DNA from: Lepidodermella squamata | Taxonomy: Eukaryota > Gastrotricha | Assembly: GCA_047495785.1 (NCBI GenBank) | Contig: JBLDXI010000050.1 | Span: 62,001 to 126,000, forward strand | Direction: 5' to 3' | Length of the DNA stretch: 64,000 nucleotides | In this document: positions 10,304-21,169 of the stretch, one piece after another | Layout: the number at the start of each line of letters is the position of its first letter | Position numbering within the stretch: the first letter of the stretch is position 1 | Notes under the pieces: generated by a model | Told to the model about the DNA's origin: nothing | Databases searched by the model: none | The model's input: only the letters and a program-made list of their open reading frames with translations | Translations under genes and position numbers: made by a program

Positions 10304-13300
10304 GGGAAAACTGCTTAGCAATACGTCCACGAGAGCCGGTGTTATGCGCAACAGCAGGCCGAACGTTCGGCGAACGCCAGGCTATTATCAACCTGCTAAG
10401 CTCTTAACATTTTTCCAAAGTTAGCACTAGTTAATTTGATCAGCGAGATAATTGAAAAATTAATATTTTTATAATCAATATGAAATTTCGGATAATTAGG
10501 GATAAAATGATTCTAATGAAAATCACTCATGCTATGATTTGAACTTCACTTTTAATTTTCATCGGGATTAGCTAAGCATTAATTCAAACAGAATGCCAGG
10601 GATGAAAAAACAGTTTTGTTGTATTTGCCAAATTTGCGGCGAAGCGAGAAAATTGTGAAGATTTTCCACTAAAACACGCTCTAGAACCTTCAAAAAATAA
10701 CAAAACAGTGGGTTAAATTCTCGTTTTGTCGTCTGGCCCTCAATTCGGTCGTAAGACGTGTTGCCAATACCACAAACATTATTTTCCGATCGATCGAAAA
10801 TTCCGAATTTCTGCGTTATTTACGACAGGCAGAAACATAAACCGTAAACAGCTGTATTGTGAAGTTGACGTCGCTTATAGAATGGCCTTTCTGCATGATT
10901 TGAAATTTCCCGTTGCTTTCATGGTTGCTGTGAATACTCGATTCATCTTCATCCATTCGGTTTTTGAGGAGCAAATGCATTTATCGTGTAAGGCCTTTCG
11001 CTGTTTTCTCTTGAATACTTCTCAGGTACCACGCAGTTCGTTTTCGCACGCAGTTATAGAATGGTTGTTTCTAAGCAATGAACAATGAACTGGCAGTTCC
11101 CAGTGGTATAGCCAGGTGATTGGATGTCGATATAACGTAGTTGGTTCCATGGATCGACCTCTCCACGTCATTATTATCGACGAGATCGGGTAATTGCTGG
11201 TAAGCTCTAGATTGAGAGCTGTGAGCGAAGTAGGACAGCCGAACTGGTAAGGATAAGGAAAATCGGTCCCCCTTTTGGTCTTTCATTGAGTTCACATTGC
11301 GGACCGATTAAACTGGTAGGGATGATCCCTACCATCCCTAGTGATACTTCGCCCTCTGATTGAGAATTGAGAGTATGCGAGGTATCCCTTCGAGAAAAAA
11401 CCCTCTAGTTCTAAGCTATTCCATTGTTTATCGATTGCGCATTAATCACCGATCAAACACCGGTATCCACGCATCATGGGTATGAATTGGAATAAAAATT
11501 AAAAATATAATTAATTGGCTTCATTCCGTCCGAATGTTTTTTATCACATTTCGTCTGCGCTCTGCGTTGCGGCTTCTTACTACGGCCTCATGATACCACG
11601 GCCACAGCCACATGTGTTAATGAGAACATACCGGAAATGTTTTTCAAATTTCTTGACGGCCCGGACGGCCCGGACATCAGGCTAAGGCTCTGCGTGACAG
11701 GGCAAAATAACAACATGGCACCAAGCACCCTCACTTGCATTTTTCATTACAAAAAAATGTAACGGTGAACATCAGACACCAGTTCTGAATGCGTGAGTCC
11801 GCATTGCTGAGGTCAAAAAATGAGACAAGGGGTGAATGTTAGCATTACAATACATTGAACTACCAATATATGTATTGAAATTTGAGATGCAGTGAGGTAG
11901 GATCACAAGCTAGTATAATAGATCATTGGCGATATATCGATAGGAGTTATGTTTGATCATGCCTAACGAACTTCGATTGTTAAGGGCTCCAAATACCAGC
12001 AGCTTTCCTAAGAAGACACCGGAGCCTGTCAAAGAGACTAACGATGCTAGGCAACTTTATTTCTATATCCTATTTCTATTCCTATTTTTCCCATGTCGAA
12101 TTTAATTATTTCCTTCTTTATTATAAGTAGGTACTGCGGTTTTTCACGGTACTTTGTTACAAAAGTGAGAGCTCCCACGTAGATTTTTATAAATTCCAAT
12201 TCAATTCCACAACTTAAGTTATAATATGACCTGAGGCTGGGAGACACTCGTTCTGCGTGACAAAGAGAAATTAATACAAGTCATCAGGAACATTCTGCAA
12301 AATTTTCCGTAATTATCATTGAACTAAGTCGGAAATAGATTTATCCCGTCAAGCGTCAAGTTTTATGAACTCTATAAAAGGGACAGAAAAGTATAATAAT
12401 GTCATTTTTTCTCTGGATGATAACTTCTCATTGCTAATGCTTCTTTTTTATTCATGGAAGAAGAGACTAGAGTTTCATTGAGTTGCCTTATATTTTTTAT
12501 TACTTCTGTTTATTCTGGTATCCACAACAGCCAGGTACAGTTGTACTCAAAATTTAGTTCCTTCGGAGTCCCAAACCCTGATTGCGCAAACGGTAGATCG
12601 GATTTTCACACGGAAATTTGCCGCGCGCGCTGGCGTGAAGGAATTTTTCCTATGTCCGTCCAAAAAAATGAGATGTCAAATAAAATGACAGACTATTGGC
12701 AGCACGCACGACGATTTTGGAATATCGCGTCGGTTTTTATGCAGAGCGCTTTGGATTTGATTTGATTTGATTTACGGCTTAAATCACTGACCTCCTTCAA
12801 TAAATTTCCCATTTTTTCGGAACAATTCCATCCCTGGCAGCTCCGGGATCCAAGATGGCACCTTGCACGCGAGAACCTTACATCTATTCAATCTATTCAA
12901 TATATTCTATTCCGAAAAAATGATTCAGACAATGATCTATAATTCTCATTTTTTCGGTCTAAAGTCCTCCTGAATAATCAAAACTAGCCGTGAAATTCAA
13001 AAATTGTCGACTTTTGGAGGAAAAAATTTTAAGGAAAAATTTGCTTCAAGCTTGAAAGAAATTTGCTGCCGATGAAAGAGCAGAACAAATGCTTGTGCTG
13101 CCGGATCAGATTGTATCTGCGGCAGAAGCCCAGGCTTTTTGGCCGCCAAAAATGCCTACGGTTCAAAGAATTTCCGGATAACTGTTTTAGAGTATCGAAT
13201 AACGAATAACGCAGCGTAAATCTAGGAGTTGTACACATTATACGAGCTTAGAAGTCTATTGATGATCTCCTTGTCCAGGATCTGAATGGCCGATTTCAGC

Positions 13301-13584
13301 TAATTTTTTTAGGTGCCTCGTGTTTCACATTTATTTCCAAATTCTGAACAATACTGACCTTTTTCATGTCCAAGTTTTTACGACCGTTTCAGAAAATAAT
13401 ATCAATTTGCAAGGTCCCCACATGCTGATCCCCGCAAAACAGACCAGTTTACAAGTCCGATCAAGTTTAACCCACTTTTGCCGTAGCTACAAGGACATTA
13501 TTTGGCGCAAATCTTGACCAACTCTGATCCCATTGTTTAGATTGTAAATTGTTTGAAAATCTGGAAAATATTATCCGGGCCGAA
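10304..13584. other. Intergenic, no gene supported
   Basis: The longest frames (10726-11088 and 12454-12765 on plus) show no signal peptide, domain or splice partner that I trust. The stretch holds an R2 copy (11224-11352) and a short inverted copy of the R6 word set at about 12826-12861. It also holds a direct repeat of gacggcccg near 11660 and simple-sequence runs near 12760 and 12890. Confidence 0.45.
11224..11352. repeat. Dispersed short repeat R2, copy 2
   Basis: Starts agcgaagtaggac and ends tacttcgcc. It contains gaactggtaaggataa and aactggtagggatgat in the same order as 921-1029. The inverted gcgaagta ends match those of R1, hinting at a shared transposition system. Confidence 0.6.
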
Positions 13585-14156
13585 ATGAAAAGGCTGCTCT
13601 TATGTACACTTATAGTGGTAAGTTTGATTTACTTATATAATTATTCGATTTTCAATTCCATATATTCGATCGATTGCAGTCTTCGATTGCCGTATGGACA
13701 ATAACGGCGGAGGACTCCGAGGAGACTTCAACGTTAGAGCGCCTTGATGATGAAGAGATCCACGAAAAAGGAACAGACGAGGCGCCTGAGAAAGATGCAG
13801 ATAAGGACCAGAGTGTTCAGCCGAAGATGAGTCAAGAACACGAGAAGAGTACGGGACAAGTTCCGTCAAACACTAAGACCCGTCCCACTATACCCGTCCC
13901 ACCCGTGAGACCAGCTCTGTCACACAACAAGAGTATACCCATCCCACCGGTGAAGGAAGGAAATGGGCATCATAGAAATATTAAAAAAAAGGCCGGGAAA
14001 AAGCTGAAGAGGAGACGACATTTGAAGAAAGGGAAAAATGGGCCATTGAGGCGATTGAAGAATGGTAGAGTTTTGAAGAGACGTATCAAGGAGAGACTTA
14101 CCACGAAGGAGCCTCATGAGAAACGCGCCACTACCGAGGAACCCGGCAAGAATTAG
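13585..14156 (+). CDS. Small secreted protein, acidic N-half and strongly basic C-half
   Basis: Two exons, 13585-13617 and 13680-14156, joined in phase 0 across a 62-bp GT-AG intron, give 169 residues. The first exon encodes MKRLLLCTLIV, which with the start of exon 2 (SSIAVWTITA) makes a signal peptide. Next comes an acidic stretch rich in E and D, then a proline-rich hinge with two related units (IPVPPVRP and IPIPPVKE). The last 60 residues are dominated by K and R, with clusters such as KKLKRRR and VLKRRIK that could be proprotein-convertase sites. No cysteine framework or known family is visible. The layout resembles a precursor whose acidic part masks a cationic peptide, but this is inference. 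Confidence 0.7.
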
Positions 14157-14160
14157 TTGA

Positions 14161-14782
14161 CATATCGTTAGCGTAGTTGAAGAATTGACGCCATATATTT
14201 TTAACCTAAAAGGGGACAGAACAAGCCACTCCATTCTTCATTCTTTGTTATATATGAATGAGGGGCCAAGAGGTCCAATAGAGCATACCCGTTCCCCCAA
14301 GGACCGTTCTGTGTAATTTCCGAACGGGAAGCGCCCGACGATCGTAGTAGAACAGTAGGTACAAGGCAGCTGGAAGCAGGGAAATGAATGTGTCATAGAT
14401 AGGAAAATAGCTGCATATAGTAGACCTTAGACCTCGTTAAGATGGAATGAAAATGGCAAACGCTTCTGTTTCTTATTTCATATCGTTAGCGACGCGCCAA
14501 AACAACCACTTTGATGACTCATTCGATCGTACTTTAACGAGCCGAACGTAAAGAAAGAGTACGTTCGGCTTTTTGACCACTGATCGTACTCATCGTAATT
14601 TGAATTTACGTTCAAAGGTCGAACGTACTTTCCATAAAAAAGCTATAAATAGTAAAGTGGATGTTTTAGCGCGTCGCTAACGATATGCTGCATTCACGTA
14701 AAACACGTCTCTCTTTCCCAACTCATATAAATCTGGAATCGGAGAGGACGGTTATTGGTTATTCAACTGCGCTAACGATATG
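14161..14782. mobile_element. Outer terminal-inverted-repeat element
   Basis: A 21-bp end at 14161-14181 (catatcgttagcgtagttga plus one base) is matched, with one mismatch, by the reverse complement of 14762-14782. The element is 622 bp, has no ORF of note, and begins four bases after the stop codon of the upstream gene. No target-site duplication was found. Its first 13 bases are identical to those of the nested element inside it. Confidence 0.65.
14479..14687. mobile_element. Inner nested terminal-inverted-repeat element with hairpin
   Basis: A 26-bp inverted repeat at 14479-14504 and 14662-14687 (starting catatcgttagcgacgcg, one mismatch) bounds a 209-bp element. Inside it, agccgaacgta at 14540-14550 is a perfect inverted match of 14560-14570, giving an 11-bp stem and 9-base loop. 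It lies wholly within the outer element and shares its terminal 13 bases. It may be a self-insertion, or a longer element whose subterminal repeats are inverted. Confidence 0.7.
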
Positions 14783-15684
14783 GCTACATTGCATTTTACT
14801 GTTGGATCTTACCTAACTGAACTCTTCTGCTTTATCATTATCTATTGCAATACGAGTGCTAATTATAATAGGAGCTTTTTGGTAACTCGGTTATATGAGG
14901 TGTCGGATAAATTCACACCGGTTAGCTTTCGGTGTCAGCTTTCATTTATTCGCAAGGTAATAAAAGGCAAAGAAAGAAAACAATGAGTTAACTATTTCGG
15001 TACGTCAAGTTTTACGTTGCCTTGTGGTCAGTCGACGCTTCAGTTACAGTTATACTCTCGCACTGGGGGTGGTGTCTAGTGAAACTAACATGGCAACAGC
15101 CAGTGCCACAAGTAAAGGAATGCAACGCAAATTAACATGAGTGCAGCGCATGCATACTTTCCCGGTAAACAAACTCATCTTCCATGTAGCACGCTCACGC
15201 AACACTAATATTACAAACGGGTTACAATTAATATGTAAATGACAATATCGGCAAATTTTGTCAATTTTGGAAACATATCGCCCACGTCATAGCGATCTGA
15301 GCCCTTTTCCAGGGAAAATAGGCCGAGAAGAAGGTTTGAGGTTATTCAGTAATTTTCGTAGTTTATTGAACAACTCAAAAACCAGCTGGCGACGCCCCTG
15401 CGCTTGTATCCTAGTTGGGTTACTTTATCCTTTATTCGCTATTCGCTATCTTCCAGTGACGAGAACTACTTTCAATAATATTACGCTAAATTGCTGAGAA
15501 ACTTGAAACTATATCCGTTCTCATTAACAACATCTATAATTTCCCGTTGTTTATGTTTTCTTCCGTTTTATTCTTCTTCCGGCCATTCAACGAGTGGGTT
15601 ACTTCTTATCGATTATCGAACACGTACAATAGAGTATTTAGATTTTGGAAAAAAACATGTTATATTGGTCACTTAAATTCGAGC
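14783..15684. other. Intergenic, no gene supported
   Basis: Several short plus-strand frames, none with a convincing start, domain or splice partner. One (15491-15676) has a LLIDYRTRTIEYLDF run discussed among the rejected items. Confidence 0.45.
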
Positions 15685-16888
15685 TCAACTTAGCATTAAT
15701 TGAAACAAGACGCAGTCTATGACTAAAACCGTAACACCAATCACTATTCCTGCCCCCAAGTCGATAGCTCGAATGTAGTTCATGTTCAAGACAGGAATGA
15801 GTTTCAGATACTTCGGATCATTCGCCTTGCCACATGCGACTATAGTATGGAAAGTTAACAATCCTCCAGCTCCAAACTTCAAAGCAACCATAAGAACTAT
15901 GTAGACCAACTCGGAGGTCTCGGGAATCATGGCTGAAATCATGCCAAGGGTGACAGAATTCGCAAGGACAGCCGTTATATTCAAAGCAGACCTGAAAAAC
16001 GTGTTAAATTTTTGCAAAATAATTACGGATGAACTCACCGATTCGCGTCGGCTGGGTCCATTATCAGAACAGCTAATTGAAGGAAGAACAAAATGTAGGT
16101 TGGTAGGAACAATGTAGGCAGGTAATAGAAGTAATCACGCTGAAGGGTGACCTTATAGGAAAATCGAAACAACGATTCAGGGTCGATGTTATCCCACTCA
16201 CTCGCCGATGTAATCAAAACGAACTTCCAAATGTCGGCGCGGGAGATGAAGGTGTTAGAAAGTATAACGTTAGCCAGTGAGATGTTAACATCGCTGCTTT
16301 TGTAGGTCGCTATGAAGCTCAACGCGCAGGAGAATTGATCGAAAGGGAATTTTCGAAACGAAACATCCCTGCAGCTTGATTCAAAGTTACCATTTGCAGT
16401 AAGCACTGCTCTAAACGTTTGATTCCTGCTCGAGATTTCAATCATCTCTGACTTGGTCGGCATAACATAAGGCTCGCCACTTGCAGAATTTTCGTGGTAG
16501 ATGCGCGGGAACCAAACAGGCCGCACGTCTGGGAAATTTACCGGCAAATTGAAGGCTATGAGGTCGTTCTGACACGCCTCCTGTGATTGGTTGTATTGCA
16601 ACCTCGAGCAATCAACAGGCTGCTCGCAGTTGTAGCGCCAGGACAACGACATACCTCCGACGACAATCATGCTTTTTTCTACGTCCTTGACGTCCACGAA
16701 TCGGTAGAAACTGAACCTAGTTTCAACTGTAACAGGCTTCGGTTGCGGGCAGAGAAGCTTCACGTCTACTGGCAGGTTTGGCGAGAGGAAGTCGGGGTAG
16801 GTTTCGGTGAGATCATCTGAGAGATCGTAAGAGGCGGGCTGTCACTTGCAGATACAGTTACAACAGCCAGAATAACTAACAGATTCAT
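15685..16888 (-). pseudogene. Cys-loop ligand-gated ion channel, probably frameshifted at its N-terminus
   Basis: Exons 16888-16039 and 15991-15685 are joined by a 47-bp GT-AG intron in phase 2 between M1 and M2. The ligand-binding domain has WFPRIYHEN and a Cys-loop (CRDVSFRK, FPFD, QFSC) with 14 residues between the cysteines. Four membrane helices follow, with a pore helix SALNITAVLANSVTLG, a very short M3-M4 loop and a C-terminus ending MLS. A signal peptide is encoded at 16888, but relative to the intact paralogue at 1-445 seven bases are missing near 16817, so signal peptide and body are in different frames. The first in-frame Met of the body is at 16763, giving 343 residues without a signal. 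It could be a pseudogene, use an unseen upstream exon, or reflect a sequence error. Confidence 0.75.
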
Positions 16889-17482
16889 CGTTCAATCTGC
16901 GGCAGGAACAAATGATCGAAATCTGTATTGCAAAGCATTTTTCCGCGATTGAAAGCTACCGGATATTTGTGATTTTTGCAATAAATTTCTCCAGACTGGT
17001 AGGTGGGCTCTGTAGAAGTTTCCCGAATTCCCAAACGCGAAATCGGGCTCACATTTAATAGGTTCAATTTGAAGTTTCTGGTAGACTGAAGACGAAGTGG
17101 GAAACTTGAACTAGAGACTATGTGGTATATCCGATTTCCCACACAAGTCTTGAACCAAATTTCAAGACTCGATTTGAAAGTTCTGGAACTTCAATTCGTT
17201 TGCTGGGAACACATGGTCCATTATCAAACGGAAATTAACGGAAATTACAAAGTGGAAGAAAAATTTAGCCAAAAGTTCTGCCTTTCTTTGAATCTGTTGG
17301 AGCTTCGTTATTAGCCAACTTTTTATGCCTATTCTTTGAATATTTCTGATGAATTCGTCGCATGGAAGGTAAAATATAACCCATAATTATCGGGAAAATG
17401 TCGGAAATATTATCATACTATCATCCTTTCATCAAAAAACGTTCGTATTTTTTATTTTTCTTCTTTTAATCAGGAATGAATT
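16889..17482. other. Intergenic between tandem receptors
   Basis: The first 100 bases (16889-16985) match the upstream region of the left-edge receptor. The rest shows no gene or repeat I can support. Confidence 0.5.
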
Positions 17483-18706
17483 TTACGATAACATAAAAGC
17501 GAAGAGTATTACATCGACTATGAATACGGAAATTCCAATAACAAGCGCCACGACGCAATCCAGGCCCCGGATGTAAGTCATATTCGTATCTGGGCAGCGC
17601 TGTTGAGCCCGCGGGAAAGTCGATAGGCCACACGCGACGATCGTGTACAAAGTCAACAAGCCGCCGACTCCAAACTTGACAGATACCAACACGACAATAT
17701 AGACGACTTCTGAGGTCTGTGGTATCATAGTGAAAACCATGCCCAGGGTGACAGAATTCGCTAGAACAGCTGTGATATTGAAAGCAGACCTGGAAAATGA
17801 ATTCCTAATTAAAATCGATACTCAAATCCAATCATACCTGTCAGGATCTTTCGGGTCCATTATCAATACGACTAACTGAAGGAAAAAAAGAGTGAACGTG
17901 GGGAGGAACAAGGTTGGTATGTAGTAGACGGCATCTCGGTCCATAGTGATTATAAAGATGATTCGCTGATAAAGCTCCGTGCCCCTTCCAAACACTTCGA
18001 TTCTCTGTTCGATCGATACCAAATTCCAAATATCAGCATCAGCTACAAAAGTATCGAGGCGGTAGTATGGTAGCAAGGTGATGTTAGACTTGGAAAAGGA
18101 AGTGCTAGATACAAATTTGATGGTGCAAGTGAAAATGTCGAACGGGAATTTTCTGAACGAAATAGGATCGCAGATTGACTCGAAGTTCCCGTTTGCCGTA
18201 ATAGAGGCGGATAAAATTCTGTTGCTCTGCGTGACTTCAATAGTATCAGCCATATCTTTGAGAACGAAAGGATGGCCAGTGGCTGTGTTCTCGTGGTAGA
18301 GTTTCGGATACCAAATCGGCCGCTCATCTGGGAAGCCAACCGGAGGACCATAGGCCAACTCGTCATTTTCGCAAACTTGTCTGGTGCTTGGTGATAGCAA
18401 GGAGCAATTGATTGGCTTCCCGCAGTTGTAGTTCCAGTTCAAGGCAAGGGTTCCGAAAACTGATAGACTCTTCTCGACACCGTTGATCCCAGCGAATCGG
18501 AAGAAAAGGAACTTGGCAGTTATAGCGACAGGTTTCGGGTTCTCGCAACGAAGTTTAACATCAGTCGGCAGTTGCGTGGATACCAAGTCTGGGTAGACCT
18601 GAGTCACTTCGTCCCATATTTGCGCAATGGTGGGTAAATTCGAGGTGTCTTGGCTGAAAATTTGGCTGATTAAGGCTGAGAAAATGGCTGTATATATTGA
18701 GACCAT
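17483..18706 (-). CDS. Cys-loop ligand-gated ion channel, subfamily A
   Basis: Exons 18706-17838 and 17789-17483, joined by a 48-bp intron in phase 2, give 391 residues. I chose the Met at 18706 because it opens a clean signal peptide (MVSIYTAIFSALISQ); a Met 12 codons upstream is possible. The extracellular domain carries IWDEVTQVYPDLV, FFRFAGINGVEKS, IWYPKLYHEN and a Cys-loop with 14 residues between cysteines (CDPISFRK, FPFD, IFTC). M1 is followed by DPKDPDR, then the pore helix, M3, a loop of about 25 residues and M4 ending MLS. No vicinal Cys pair of the acetylcholine-binding loop C is present, so a nicotinic ligand is not implied. The intron site and exon-2 length (307 bases) are identical to the neighbouring copy, so the pair is a tandem duplication. 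Confidence 0.9.
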
Positions 18707-19706
18707 TTTTTTGAATGAATTTATCCGACACTTTGCAAACAAATACTGGCTATGATCGGCAGTATGGCAACGGTTATTGGTTTCGACGCCGGAAGAGTGG
18801 AAGCTTCTCGAATGTCTCGAAAACTAGAGAAATCGATATTGAGATGAATCAGTTTGTGTGTTTTATTGGCAGTTATCTTATTTCGCAATGTTTCTATGTG
18901 TTATGAAAAATTGAGCGTTTAAAACCTGAAACAATTTACACGCCGTTTTTATCAGCTTGGTTTTTGGATCTTAAGAATGAAGGCCCCTTCAATTATAGCA
19001 GAATTTAGCTTTTTCCTGAGAGCTTTTTCCTTTTATTTTTTCCAGGAGTATCTGTAAAATTTCAAAAATTGTCCTCTGTGTCACATCCTGGATGAAGGTG
19101 TAAGAGAACAGCCCGCGTTTACCTGTAGTCATCCATGAGAAGAAAACTTCCATCTCTCTGTAGCTGCTGTGAACCTGTTGTGTTAGGGTCAATTCAGAAA
19201 AAAGCAACAACTTCAAAAAATAACAATTTTGTAAAAATATAATGAAGAGGACGAAGATTCATTTTAATGTTAAAATATCGCTTAAATCATAGATAAATAA
19301 ATGAGACGTGTCGTATGGTAGTCACCTCAATTGTGTGACACAAGGGAAACTACAAGGTCCCTTTTCAAACGGCGCGTCTCAAATACAGCGCATTGTGTGT
19401 GCCGGGATGATTCATCACTATTTTATGCTTTTTTCGCGCGATGGAAGAAATCACTTGATTAAAGAAATAGCCAGTGTACTGGAAAAAGGGCTCAGTGATC
19501 AACCGAAAAAGGTAACTTATGTAACGCATTGAAATCATATAGCTTCATCTTTGATTTGGCTGAAAAAAATCGACGGAGACTTAGATTATGATCAGCTTCA
19601 ATTTAATGTTTTATTGAGCCGACTAATTTTCTAATTAAAACCCCCCAGCCAAAATAATTTTATTTTGCTCTAAAGATATTTTAAATATGAATTCATCCAT
19701 CCAAAA
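18707..19706. other. Intergenic, no gene supported
   Basis: A stretch around 19140-19200 resembles sequence upstream of the ankyrin gene (about 21640-21700), sharing ctgctgtgaacctg-like and gtcaattcag-like words. The duplicated block that produced the 20675 and 21972 genes may therefore begin here. No coding model is supported. Confidence 0.4.
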
Positions 19707-20108
19707 ATGAACGCATCAAAGAATTTCAAATCCATGCTTGAATTTGATGCTAAATTAGGCGACATTTCTCGGTTGGTAACTGCGTCTTTTTTCATTAATT
19801 GACCTTTTATTTTTTCGCCAACCTAAAAAAAGCCTTTGGCACCAGTTACGGAGAAGAGCAACAAAAGCAAAAAAGCAACTCGAATTGCAATATTCAATTC
19901 GGCTGACGACCTTAGTATAAACATGTATAACGTTTTTTTCTTGATCTTTCGCATGAAAGTACTATGGTATAAGTTTTTTTCTGCAAACATAGAAGTACTA
20001 GCACGAATATCGAATATACCCAATGTAGCTGTGCACAAACCAATTCGATTTGCTAATGATGTACTGTCGGAAATACACATGAAAGTACTACAATGGAATT
20101 GTTTGTGA
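19707..20108 (+). CDS. Orphan two-exon model, function unknown
   Basis: Exon 1 (19707-19775) starts MNASKNFKSMLEFDAKLG. A 57-bp GT-AG intron joins it in phase 0 to exon 2 (19833-20108), giving 114 residues with a Lys/Ser-rich patch (EKSNKSKKATR). No signal peptide, helix bundle or known domain is visible. Support comes only from consistent splice phase and an open frame, so this is a weak model that may be chance. Its position ahead of two duplicated genes could mean it is a decayed member of the same family, but I see no sequence proof. Confidence 0.3.
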
Positions 20109-20674
20109 ACAGACCCTAAAAACCATTTCTCGCCAGAATCAAATGAAAGCAGCGGTTACCGAATTTGTTCACAACAAGGTCCAACGACAATGCCTGAAAT
20201 CAACTTGGAACTTCAGGATCACTCAACTAGCGACTTTCTACTTATCATTCTTCAAAGAATCAGTCAACCGCGATCGATGCGAGCATTAGCTGACAGTTAT
20301 TCCATTGATTTGTCGTCGATTATGATGTTAGTAAAATGCGTTGTTGCTTAGGTTTTAGGTCGTATCGTCAACTGATGCTCACATGGATAAATCGGGAATT
20401 AAGGGATCAATAACTGGGAAGCCTTTACACGAGTTTCCTATATTAGTACACTGTTTAGGAAACGCTGCGAATCTACTGACATTTAAACTAAATATAGACT
20501 CTTCCTGATGACCGACGACTTAAATTAGTGTAAACAAGTTTATTAGCTGAGATTAGTGTGATTAAATGTAATTGGCATGACAGAACTGCCACCTGCCACC
20601 TACAAGCTCAAATACAGCCAAGATGAACAACGAAATCAGATTGTTTAAGTTCGCTAAAACCATTCAAATTTTAC

Positions 20675-21169
20675 ATGCTGTCTGTAACTCATACCTTGAT
20701 CAAATTCGCTTTGTTCTCCACTGCTGTGCATGCGCAGCGAGATTTGGTAAGACTAGTTTAGAGTTACTTAGGGAAAAGAAAAAAATAAAACCTGCCCAGT
20801 ACTCAATGATTTTATTTTTCTTTAAGCGGCGGCCGGAAGTGTCGTTGAACTTCTCCCTGGCTGTTCCATATGTAAGCATTCCTGCATATCACAAGTATTT
20901 TACAACGTGTTTTTTTTCAAAAGGCTCTTGTCTCCTTGCATGTTACATCACCGTTCGGGGCGGTATCTACTATTGCCAATGCGACACGAGTGCGAGATTG
21001 GATGGATGTGGCAGCGACTGGTGGTAAGTATTATGGCGCGCATTCGCGAAAACCGATCTATGATGCCATGAGCCTGCTGTGTTCGGTCCTGATAGAATTG
21101 ATGGGCATTGATGGGCTAATTGGAAAAGGCTTTAACCAAAATCGAACATATTCCTCGTTACTTAAATGA
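20675..21169 (+). CDS. Small secreted paralogue of the ankyrin gene, ankyrin array lost
   Basis: Exons 20675-20746, 20827-20871 and 20924-21169, all phase 0, give 120 residues. Each matches the downstream gene exon for exon: signal peptide ending AVHAQRD, a 15-codon exon starting RRPEV and ending AVPY, then a third exon with NATRVRDWMDVAATGGKYY. After RKPIYDAMSLLC the similarity jumps to what is the stop-codon region of the ankyrin gene (gaattgatgggcattgatg). The whole ankyrin array is therefore deleted, and the frame runs on past the ancestral stop to a new one. The conserved splice sites and open frame argue it may still be expressed; it could also be a recent pseudogene. Confidence 0.65.

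Noticed and set aside
10726-11088. 120-codon plus-strand frame
   Set aside because: Starts at a non-ATG codon, lacks a domain or leader, and lies among dispersed repeats.
12890-12935. atctattcaa tandem words
   Set aside because: Only two to three imperfect units; ordinary low-complexity sequence.
15491-15676. A LLIDYRTRTIEYLDF run resembling the catalytic-strand region of Ulp1-type cysteine proteases
   Set aside because: Only about 15 residues match, the catalytic-type Trp after His is missing, and no further protease motif occurs nearby.
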